A stretch of 64,000 nt of DNA from Coleofasciculus sp. FACHB-T130 (lineage in GTDB: Bacteria > Cyanobacteriota > Cyanobacteriia > Cyanobacteriales > FACHB-T130): assembly GCF_014695375.1 (NCBI RefSeq), contig NZ_JACJOG010000022.1:124001-188000 (forward strand), in the 5' to 3' direction. A program made the position numbers and the translations under genes. Each line of letters opens with the position of its first letter. Position 1 is the stretch's first letter. Below, in pieces: positions 29,408-37,087 of this stretch. The notes under the pieces were generated by a model that worked only from the letters and a program-made list of their open reading frames with translations, ran no database searches and was not told the origin of the DNA.

Positions 29408-30877
29408 ATGCCAAAAAGGAAATGGCTTTTTGCCATCCTATTTTCTATTACATTATCGATAAGTTTACTTTGTGGGGGTTGGAGAAGCGATCGCGTCTTT
29501 GCACAATCGCCACAATATCAAGGTAAAAAATTTGTGATGGTCACGTCAGCGGACTATCCACCTTATGAATTTCGAGATACGGCTAGCGGTAGCGCTGATA
29601 TTGTAGGTTTCGACGTAGACATTGCCAACTATATTGCTAAAGAGCTAGGGTTTCAACTTGAGATTAAAGATACAGATTTTAGCGGCATAATTCCGGCTGT
29701 GCAATCCGGTCGGGCTGACTTTGCGATGGCTGGGATGACACCAACAGCAGAACGGAGAAAAAATGTTGATTTTTCCGATATTTACTATGAAGCTAAAAAT
29801 ACAATTGTTGCTAGAAAAGGTAGTAACCTAACGACACCTGAAAGTTTAGCTGGAAAAAAAGTCGGCGTTCAATTGGGTTCTACTCAAGAAAAAGCTGCTA
29901 AAGAAATAAAGGGCGCGAATCTGGTAGCCCTTAATAAGACTGGTGAAATTATCCAAGAAGTTAAATCAAATCGTATCGACGCTGCAATTATCGAAGATAC
30001 CATCGCTAAAGGTTTTATTGCCAATAACCCAGATTTAGAATTTAATACGGTTCCGAATACTGGGGAAGCAGGGAGTGCGATCGCTTTCGCCAAAGGTTCG
30101 CCTCTAGTCAATGACTTCAACCGCGTTCTGGCAGAAATGAAACAGAACGGTGAAATAGAAAGGTTGGTGACAAAGTGGTTTGAAAATAATGGAAAAACTG
30201 AAATTCCCGCCAGCAGTTCCAGCTTGGCTTTTGCTAAGATAACGCCTCGGATTCCTTTTATTCTAAAAGGAATATTAGTAACTCTCCAATTCACTGCTAT
30301 CTCAGCAATTTTGGGCTTTATTTGGGGGACAATCCTCTCTTTATTTAAGATTTCTACCTTTAAACCACTGGTTTGGTTTGCAACAGCCTACACCTCTATC
30401 TTTCGAGGAACGCCGCTACTATTGCAAATCGCTTTAGTTTATTACGCAACGCCTCAGTTGATTGGCTACAATATTCCGGCATTATTAGCCGGTGTCATTA
30501 CCTTTACTCTCAACTCAGGCGCTTACATTTCTGAAACAATTCGCGGCGGTATTCTTGCCGTTGATAAAGGTCAACAGGAAGCTGCTTTGTCTTTAGGAGT
30601 TCCCTATAGACCGATGATGCTGGATATTATCTTGCCACAGGCGATAAAAAATATTTTGCCAGCATTAGTAAATGAGAGTATTGCACTACTCAAAGACTCA
30701 GCATTAGTCTCTACAATTGGGGTAACTGACTTGTTACGCCGTGCCCAAATTGTGGGTGCAGAACAATATATTTACTTTGAACCTTTGCTATTTGCAGGTG
30801 CAATTTACTATTTAATGGTCATGAGTTTAACATGGGGGGGTTATGTACTCGAACGAAGATTACAACGCAGCAGTTAA
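29408..30877 (+). CDS. Amino-acid ABC importer: substrate-binding protein fused to permease
   Basis: The 489-residue protein joins two usual subunits. After a signal anchor ([19 protein letters not shown]), residues ~40-265 form a type-2 periplasmic binding domain ([50 protein letters not shown]) of the polar amino acid family. Residues ~290-485 form the permease with its coupling-loop region ([28 protein letters not shown]). Such fusions are known for glutamine/histidine-type importers. It overlaps the ATPase gene by 35 bases, so the two are translationally coupled. The exact substrate is unknown. Confidence 0.92.
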   Translation: MPKRKWLFAILFSITLSISLLCGGWRSDRVFAQSPQYQGKKFVMVTSADYPPYEFRDTASGSADIVGFDVDIANYIAKELGFQLEIKDTDFSGIIPAVQSGRADFAMAGMTPTAERRKNVDFSDIYYEAKNTIVARKGSNLTTPESLAGKKVGVQLGSTQEKAAKEIKGANLVALNKTGEIIQEVKSNRIDAAIIEDTIAKGFIANNPDLEFNTVPNTGEAGSAIAFAKGSPLVNDFNRVLAEMKQNGEIERLVTKWFENNGKTEIPASSSSLAFAKITPRIPFILKGILVTLQFTAISAILGFIWGTILSLFKISTFKPLVWFATAYTSIFRGTPLLLQIALVYYATPQLIGYNIPALLAGVITFTLNSGAYISETIRGGILAVDKGQQEAALSLGVPYRPMMLDIILPQAIKNILPALVNESIALLKDSALVSTIGVTDLLRRAQIVGAEQYIYFEPLLFAGAIYYLMVMSLTWGGYVLERRLQRSS

Positions 30878-31592
30878 GGTTGAAGATTTGCATAAATCTT
30901 TTGGAAATCTGAAGGTTTTGCAAGGAATTTCGACTGAGATTAGACACGGGGAAGTTGTGGCAGTGATTGGCCCTTCGGGTTCTGGTAAGTCCACTTTCTT
31001 GAGGTGCATGAATTTACTGGAAGTGCCAACTTCGGGTAAGATTTATATACAAGGAGCAGACATCACCTCACGAAAAACCGACATTATGAAGGTTCGGCAA
31101 AATGTCGGGATGGTGTTTCAACATTTCCATTTATTTCCTCACAAAACCGTCCTTTCTAATGTGACGTATGCGCCTAAAAAGGTAAAGGGCATTTCTTCGG
31201 AAGAGGCGCGGCGAGAAGGAATGGAACTGCTGAATAAAGTAGGTTTATCAGAAAAGGCTGATGTTTATCCTTCTAAGCTGTCAGGGGGGCAGAAACAGCG
31301 GGTCGCGATCGCGCGTTCCTTGGCAATGAAGCCAGATATCATGTTGTTTGACGAACCGACCTCGGCACTCGACCCGGAAATGGTGAAAGAGGTGCTAGAG
31401 GTGATGAAAGACCTCACCAAAACTGGTATCACAATGGCAATTGTCACCCATGAAATGGGGTTCGCGCGAGAAGTTGCCGACCGCATTTTGTTTCTTGATG
31501 GTGGAAAACTGGCTGAAGATTCACCACCTAGTAAGTTCTTTACAAATCCAGACTGCGATCGCGCTAAGCAATTCTTGGATAAAATCTTGTAA
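30843..31592 (+). CDS. glnQ: Amino-acid ABC importer ATPase
   Basis: The 249-residue ATPase energises the importer encoded just upstream. It has Walker [11 protein letters not shown]-loop [11 protein letters not shown], signature LSGGQKQR, Walker [13 protein letters not shown] and the H-loop VTHEM. It is closest in pattern to polar amino acid (GlnQ/HisP) ATPases. Its start lies within the 3' end of the preceding gene (35-base overlap). The symbol reflects family, not a proven glutamine specificity. Confidence 0.92.
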   Translation: MYSNEDYNAAVKVEDLHKSFGNLKVLQGISTEIRHGEVVAVIGPSGSGKSTFLRCMNLLEVPTSGKIYIQGADITSRKTDIMKVRQNVGMVFQHFHLFPHKTVLSNVTYAPKKVKGISSEEARREGMELLNKVGLSEKADVYPSKLSGGQKQRVAIARSLAMKPDIMLFDEPTSALDPEMVKEVLEVMKDLTKTGITMAIVTHEMGFAREVADRILFLDGGKLAEDSPPSKFFTNPDCDRAKQFLDKIL

Positions 31593-31698
31593 AAGATAAT
31601 CGTTAGAGGCTGCATTCTTTCTGTATACACTTGGGCTAATCTACCACGCTCCTCAGCAATTTAGGCAGCCTCGTTCGCTCATTTGAGTAATAAACCAG

Positions 31699-31833
31699 TT
31701 AGTTTTTAAGCAATTGTTGTAGTTTCTGCCGTAGTTTTGCTGTTGTTTCTACTGTCTCTTCGTCTATTACCCCCTTATTTACCCAAAGTTGATTGAAAAA
31801 CTTCTGTATTTTTATATAGATAAGTAACTTAAA
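31699..31833 (-). pseudogene. Protein-like frame without a start, downstream of the cyclase gene
   Basis: The minus strand reads 44 sense codons to a TAA with protein-like composition, including IQKFFNQLWVN, GVIDEETVETTAKL and RQKLQQLLKN. It has no ATG, GTG or TTG start, and a stop lies just upstream. It begins about 50 bases after the cyclase stop. It may be the tail of a decayed gene or a lost C-terminal extension. The rest of the 293-base gap to glnQ shows nothing else. Confidence 0.3.
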
Positions 31834-31885
31834 TTACAAATACTAGTCTTGAAAATATATTTCTAACTAAATACTTCTGCTTCGA

Positions 31886-33505
31886 TTACTCTTCATTTAT
31901 CCTGAAATTAGTAGATACAAATTGACAGCGCTCTAAATATATCTTAGCAACTTTATCCATCGGGTTATACCATAAACAATCTTGAAAGAGTTGTGCAGCT
32001 TCATGAAACTTTTGATTTTTGTAAAATAACAAAGCTTTTTCAAATATTGTTTTTGCGCTTAATTTACCATCTTTTAATTCCGCTAAATCCCCATCGAATA
32101 CTTCATAAACTGTTACTTCTTCGGATTTACCTTTTATTTTCACCCGATCGATAATGCGGATGAAATAATCAGATGAATTTTGTAACTGTAAGAAAGTCTG
32201 ATGACTGATTAATAATGACACTCCATACTCTTTCGTCAATCCTTCAATACGGGAGGCTAAGTTGACAGCATCGCTAACGACAGTGCCCTGCATCCGGTTA
32301 TTTCCTCCCACCGTACCCAGCATCAAAGAACCCGTATTGATGCCAATTCCGATTTGAATTGGATGATAACCAGCTTGGGCGCGATGCTGATTATACTCGG
32401 CAAGATTATGTAGCATGGTAATGGCTGCTTTAATCGCATCATCTGCACTGCCGCTAAACAGCGCCATAATCCCATCACCGATATATTTATCAATGAAGCC
32501 ATTATTCTCGGTAATAGCAGGCTCCATGCGGCTTAAAAAGGCATTAATAAATTGAAAATTGTCTGACGGCGTCATTTTTTCTGATAGTGCAGTAAAGTCT
32601 CGAATGTCGGCAAATAATACCGACATTTCCTGCTGCACTTGGTCGCCTAATGTGACATCAATAATGCTTTTTTTCTTCAAAAACTGAAGAAATTCACGGG
32701 GTACAAACCGCTCGTAAGCAGTGTTAAGTTGATAAAGTTGATCGATTAACTGAATTCGCTCTGCTTCTGCCTTCTTGCGTCGCGTGATATCTTGAAAGGC
32801 AGCGATCGCGTAGACAATTTCGCCCTTCTCATCAAAAATTGGCGTTGCCCACACCTCTATCGGGATAATCTTGTCTGCTTGGCGAACCTCCATATCATCA
32901 ACAGTCGAGCAGGAGCCACTCAACGCCAGCGCTAGGGGCTGTTGGGCATTCGGGTACAACCGATCTGTCCCTGCCACATAAGCTTGATAAAGTTCTGGCA
33001 GTTGAGCGGTGGTGTCTTCCGGGACGATGCCCTTGCCGAGAAGCCGCTGTGCCGTATGATTGGCGTAGTAGGGTTTGCCCCTCGCATCAATCACGAAAAC
33101 ACCTACCGGCACGGCTTCTAGAAATTGAGCCAACCTTCTCTCGCTGGCACGTACTGCCTCCTCTGCTTTGTGATGCAACTCAGCTTCCACCCTATCGGAA
33201 TGTTCCGTAGTCGTCTCCAGCAAAATTTCCAAATCGATCTTATCTCTAGTAACGATTGTCAAAAGAGACTGGAGCGCGGCTTGACTCGCTTGTAGTGCTT
33301 CTTCGGTACGCTGGCGTTCGGCAATTTCGGCTTGTAGCTGTTGATTGGACTGATGCAGCTGAGCTTCAACTATATCGGAGTGTTCTGTTGTCGTCTCCAG
33401 CAAGATTTCTAAGTCAGCTTTTTTGTTTTTTAAGTCTTCCAATTCCCGTCGCAGATTTGCGATTTCTAAAAACAGCTGTTCCCTTGAGGGTTGTTCTTCT
33501 TGCAT
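31886..33505 (-). CDS. PAS-domain class III adenylate cyclase
   Basis: The 539-residue protein is predicted to make cAMP from ATP. Residues 1-115 are coiled coil with an internal duplication: LEILLETTTEHSD occurs at 32-44 and again exactly 60 residues later. A PAS domain covers ~120-245 and the cyclase domain ~290-475, followed by a helical repeat-like tail (EKALLFYKNQKFHEAAQLFQ). Catalytic residues are visible: metal Asp300 (LFADIRDF) and Asp344, ATP-specifying Lys340 (FIDKYIGDG) and Thr408, and transition-state Asn415 and Arg419. Thr in place of the usual Asp marks the class IIIb group that includes bicarbonate-stimulated cyclases. It is the last gene of the five-gene signalling cluster. 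Confidence 0.9.
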   Translation of the reverse strand: MQEEQPSREQLFLEIANLRRELEDLKNKKADLEILLETTTEHSDIVEAQLHQSNQQLQAEIAERQRTEEALQASQAALQSLLTIVTRDKIDLEILLETTTEHSDRVEAELHHKAEEAVRASERRLAQFLEAVPVGVFVIDARGKPYYANHTAQRLLGKGIVPEDTTAQLPELYQAYVAGTDRLYPNAQQPLALALSGSCSTVDDMEVRQADKIIPIEVWATPIFDEKGEIVYAIAAFQDITRRKKAEAERIQLIDQLYQLNTAYERFVPREFLQFLKKKSIIDVTLGDQVQQEMSVLFADIRDFTALSEKMTPSDNFQFINAFLSRMEPAITENNGFIDKYIGDGIMALFSGSADDAIKAAITMLHNLAEYNQHRAQAGYHPIQIGIGINTGSLMLGTVGGNNRMQGTVVSDAVNLASRIEGLTKEYGVSLLISHQTFLQLQNSSDYFIRIIDRVKIKGKSEEVTVYEVFDGDLAELKDGKLSAKTIFEKALLFYKNQKFHEAAQLFQDCLWYNPMDKVAKIYLERCQFVSTNFRINEE

Positions 33506-33581
33506 CGCCTTACGATTTGCACTTCGACGAAAATGAACTTATCTAGTTTTCAGTGCCAGTATCTTAGCCTTGTAGGAGTTT

Positions 33582-33926
33582 TTATGCCAATTCCAGCTGT
33601 AAAGAAGGCATTAGCCGCTGCAAATTTTTCAACGACTTACTTTGCCAGGGGATATTCTTAGAGCCTTGTACAATCATCTGCATACTTTCTTTTTGACGCA
33701 CATTGATGACAAATTTCGACAGAACATTGATTCCCGAACTATTCAAAAATTCTAGTTCCCGCAAATTCAAGGTAATTTTTGGTGGCTCTGAATCTACTAG
33801 CTCGTTAAGTAACTTTACGATTGGTGCATATTCTTCCATTCCGCTAAGTCGAAGCGAACCCTGAAAGATCGCTGTTTCAGTAACCGAGTCGTACCAAATG
33901 CTGTAATCTTCGGTCTTAATTTCCAT
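33582..33926 (-). CDS. STAS-domain protein (anti-sigma-factor-antagonist-like)
   Basis: The 114-residue protein is a single STAS domain. Its conserved loop EFLNSSGINVLS places Ser64 where SpoIIAA and RsbV carry the serine that is phosphorylated by the partner kinase and dephosphorylated by a SpoIIE-type phosphatase. Genes for both predicted partners lie in the same cluster. It starts 40 bases after the kinase-like gene and ends 76 bases before the cyclase. No anti-sigma target or sigma factor is nearby, so the cyclase or histidine kinase may be its target (inference). Confidence 0.85.
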   Translation of the reverse strand: MEIKTEDYSIWYDSVTETAIFQGSLRLSGMEEYAPIVKLLNELVDSEPPKITLNLRELEFLNSSGINVLSKFVINVRQKESMQMIVQGSKNIPWQSKSLKNLQRLMPSLQLELA

Positions 33927-33966
33927 TACGCATCAACTCCTTGCATATTCTGAACAACTCGGTAAG

Positions 33967-34551
33967 CTATACTGCCAACTGCACCATTGTGGTCACGGCG
34001 ATCGCTTCCGGCTCCGACTCTTTTTGGATAGTCTCAAACTTCCAACCTAGCTTAGCCTGATAATCGTTCATCATTGTCAAAAAGCCTAGCCCAGATTCGC
34101 TCTCGCTCTCGTCTTCTGCATTTTTTTCTAGCTGGCGAAGATAGAACTCGCTCGGATCGCAGGTGGTTAACTCTGTGATAAATGCCTGAAACTTAGCGAT
34201 CGCGCTTGGATTGATATTGTTCGTACCAAGGAATACCAGGCGATCGTTATGCATTTGCAGCCGAATACTGATAGGTTGCACTGATATGTCATCGTTAAAT
34301 TTCATCGCATTCTCTAGCAACTCATTAGCGATAAAACTAACAGCACTTTTTATCTCTGCTTTTGGGTCGGTTTCGGTCGTATTTTTATTACCAGGAAAGA
34401 AAGTTGCAAAATAGTCAGCCATAAAATCAGCCGATAAACCATTATTGCGCCAGCGTTGCTTTAGGGGGATGGAGGTAGGCGAAAATACAATTGTTAAGCC
34501 TTCCTGACTGCTTGGAAGCTCGTCCCTGAAGTCTCCGAATATTTGAATCAT
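33967..34551 (-). CDS. ATPase-fold kinase-like protein (SiaB/DUF6272-like)
   Basis: From the ATG at 34551 the protein has 194 residues. NELLENAMKF (76-85) matches the N-box of GHKL/HATPase kinases, and SGLGFLTMM (153-161) sits where the second Gly box is expected. The first Gly box (DxGxG) is replaced by GTNNINP, as in the divergent SiaB-type family, so activity cannot be read off. The frame runs another 68 codons upstream but crosses a heptamer repeat array and looks non-coding. Predicted partner of the STAS protein encoded 40 bases downstream. Confidence 0.65.
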   Translation of the reverse strand: MIQIFGDFRDELPSSQEGLTIVFSPTSIPLKQRWRNNGLSADFMADYFATFFPGNKNTTETDPKAEIKSAVSFIANELLENAMKFNDDISVQPISIRLQMHNDRLVFLGTNNINPSAIAKFQAFITELTTCDPSEFYLRQLEKNAEDESESESGLGFLTMMNDYQAKLGWKFETIQKESEPEAIAVTTMVQLAV

Positions 34552-34559
34552 ATCAATTT

Positions 34560-34587
34560 GGTAATTGGTAATTGGTAATTGGTAGTT
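34560..34587. repeat. Heptamer array at the start of the kinase-like gene
   Basis: GGTAATT, GGTAATT, GGTAATT, GGTAGTT run in register, ending 9 bases upstream of the start codon on the minus strand. The array takes the place of a normal leader, and no purine-rich ribosome site is seen on the mRNA strand, which is AATTACC-rich. It may influence translation of the kinase relative to its neighbours. Confidence 0.75.
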
Positions 34588-34857
34588 GGTCATATTTTGA
34601 GTTCTAAGTCTTGAAATATAGTGGTTACTCCTCTCGCTTACAATACATTCTGCTACTTGCTTCTTAACCGCCTCTTTGAAAAGCAAAGAAGGGGAATATG
34701 GAACTGCTCCCTGGTTTTCGGGCAGCGGCAGAGGTGGGATTAAACTGTACTGCATCCAAACGAGAATTACTATAAATAATTCCTTTTAACTCAACATTCA
34801 TTACCAATTACGCATTTTTGCTTGAACATCGCGAAGATGATTTGCTTGTACATTGGC

Positions 34858-36798
34858 TCATTGATTTGCCTCTGTACAGCTAATCGGAATCTCAATGTGG
34901 AATTCTGTTCCTTGCCCTAGTTCAGAGATACATCCAAGCTGTCCCCCATGTTTTTCTACTACAATTTGATGACTGATTGAGAGACCCAATCCAGTGCCTT
35001 TGCCGACTTGCTTGGTTGTAAACAAAGGTTTAAACAACTGTTGCTTTGCCTCTTCTGAAATACCAACTCCATTATCTGCAATCCGAATCAAAATATGAGA
35101 GAAATTAAGCCCAAAGAATGAAGAATCAACTAATTTATTTTCAGTTTTTACCCTTAGATTATTCTGCTTTATTTCCGTGCTAATCCGAATAGTAGGCACA
35201 AGTTTTTGATTTTTCCTGAAAATTCCAGAAGCTATTGCTTCTTCTAGCGCATCAATGGCATTGGCAATGAGATTCATGAACACTTGATTAAGTTGTCCGG
35301 CATAACACTCAACAAGCGGGATATTTTCATATTCTTTAATTAATGTAATTTCTGGACGATTTCCGTTTGAATTTAAGCGATGCTTCAAAATTAGTAGAGT
35401 GCTATCAATGCCATCATGAATATTAAAAAGTGTCTTTCTGGATGTATCTGCACGAGAGAAGGTTCGCAGAGACACGCTAATTTGATGGATACGATCTATT
35501 CCTATTTTCAGAGAAGAAAGTATTTTAGGCAGGTCTTCTGCTAGGAAATCAACATCCATAGCTTGTGCCTCTGATTGGATTTCTGGTACTGGATTTGAAT
35601 AATGCTGTTGGTAAAGTTTTAACAACCTAAGCAAATCGCAGGTGTAGTCGTAGACATAAGTGAGATTGCCAGATAAAAAATTAACTGGATTATTGATTTC
35701 GTGGGCAATTCCTGCGACTAATTGACCAAGAGAAGACATTTTTTCACTTTGTATTAATTGAACTTGAGCTTGCTGCAAATCGCGCAGCGATCGCGCTAAC
35801 TGTTGAGCTTTTTCTCGTTCTCGCGCTTCGCTTGCCCTTAGAGATTGCTCAATCTGCTTGCGCTCAGTGATATCAATAATGGTTCCCTCGTAGTAGAGTA
35901 AGGTGCCGTTGGCATCACAAATCCCGCGAGTATTCTCGGAAACCCAGATGATGCTGCCATCTTGGCGATAAATTTGATACTCGAATCCTTTAACTTCACC
36001 CTGTTTGGTTAATAAAGCTAAGAGGTTCTTGCGGCATTTCGGGTCAACATAAACTTGATCTTTGATTTCTGGAATGCTACTCATCATCTCCTCAGGAGAC
36101 TCATAGCCGTAAATTTTTGCCAGTGCCGGATTGACACAAATGTAGTGCCCGTCTAATGTAATCTGGAAAATCCCCTCAATGGCATTTTCAAAGATACTGC
36201 GATACCTCGTTTCCGCTTGTTGCAGCGCTTCCGCGGATCGCTTGCGCTCGGTGGTGTCTTGAAAGGCAGCAATCGCATAAGCAATATCGCCCCGGTCATC
36301 AAAAATGGGGGACGCCCACACCTCTATGGGAATTATTTTGTCTGTTTGATAAATCTCCGTATCGTCAACGGTTACTTTTTCGCCTCTCAACGCTCGTATA
36401 ATTGGCAGGCGATCGCTGGGGTACAATTGCTCTGTGCCTGCGAGATAAAGTTGATAAGTCTCTGGCAATTCCTCGACAGTGGCTTCTGACATAATGCCTT
36501 TGCCTAGGATTTGCTGTGCCGTCTGATTGGCGTAGTAAGATTTACCGCTAGCATCAACCACGAAGACGCCCACTGGCAGGGCTTCCAGAAATTGCGCCAG
36601 CCTGCGATCGCTTTGTTTTCCCGCCTCCACTGCCTTGTCATACAACTGCGCTGCAACCGTATCCGAGTGTTCGGTAGTATTCTCCAGCAAGATTTCCAAG
36701 TCAACTTTTTCTCTTTTCAAGTCTTCCAATTCTTGGGACAAGCTTTCTATCTTCAAAAAGAGCTGTTCTGTTAATGATTTTTCTTCCTCAATTGCCAT
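34858..36798 (-). CDS. PAS/PAS sensor histidine kinase
   Basis: The 646-residue soluble kinase has a coiled coil with LEILLENTTEHSD (34-46), a first PAS (~60-185), a second PAS with PAC (~195-315), a short coiled coil, HisKA with GIAHEINNPVNF (His366) and HATPase with LIANAIDAL, DNGVGI and GTGLGLS. The first ~185 residues closely match the N-terminus of the cyclase three genes downstream. No receiver domain is fused and no response regulator is adjacent. It lies 289 bases after the transporter-phosphatase gene. The input ligand is unknown. Confidence 0.92.
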   Translation of the reverse strand: MAIEEEKSLTEQLFLKIESLSQELEDLKREKVDLEILLENTTEHSDTVAAQLYDKAVEAGKQSDRRLAQFLEALPVGVFVVDASGKSYYANQTAQQILGKGIMSEATVEELPETYQLYLAGTEQLYPSDRLPIIRALRGEKVTVDDTEIYQTDKIIPIEVWASPIFDDRGDIAYAIAAFQDTTERKRSAEALQQAETRYRSIFENAIEGIFQITLDGHYICVNPALAKIYGYESPEEMMSSIPEIKDQVYVDPKCRKNLLALLTKQGEVKGFEYQIYRQDGSIIWVSENTRGICDANGTLLYYEGTIIDITERKQIEQSLRASEAREREKAQQLARSLRDLQQAQVQLIQSEKMSSLGQLVAGIAHEINNPVNFLSGNLTYVYDYTCDLLRLLKLYQQHYSNPVPEIQSEAQAMDVDFLAEDLPKILSSLKIGIDRIHQISVSLRTFSRADTSRKTLFNIHDGIDSTLLILKHRLNSNGNRPEITLIKEYENIPLVECYAGQLNQVFMNLIANAIDALEEAIASGIFRKNQKLVPTIRISTEIKQNNLRVKTENKLVDSSFFGLNFSHILIRIADNGVGISEEAKQQLFKPLFTTKQVGKGTGLGLSISHQIVVEKHGGQLGCISELGQGTEFHIEIPISCTEANQ

Positions 36799-37087
36799 AA
36801 ATTTTTATCTTTGCCAAAAAATGAATTACCCTAGCAAGGGATATTTTTAGAGTTTTGTATCACTATTTAAATATTCCCTTTCTTAGGGGCTTTTGTAACA
36901 AACTTTACAGAACATTTACTTACAAACTGGTTAAAAGTTCTAGCTCCAGCAATTTGAGTTTGAGAGCGGCAGCAAACTCACGAAAGATAAAGTGCAAGTT
37001 CTATACAAACAGCGCAGACTACAGCCTTTGGTGTGAAGGCAATGCAAGCTGTTTTGCATCTACAACAGATAAGAAGTCAAACTCGGC

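Noticed and set aside
34552-34755. N-terminal extension of the kinase-like protein by 68 residues
   Set aside because: The extension translates the heptamer array (NYQLPITNYQ) and unrelated intergenic DNA; the ATG at 34551 begins the conserved part.
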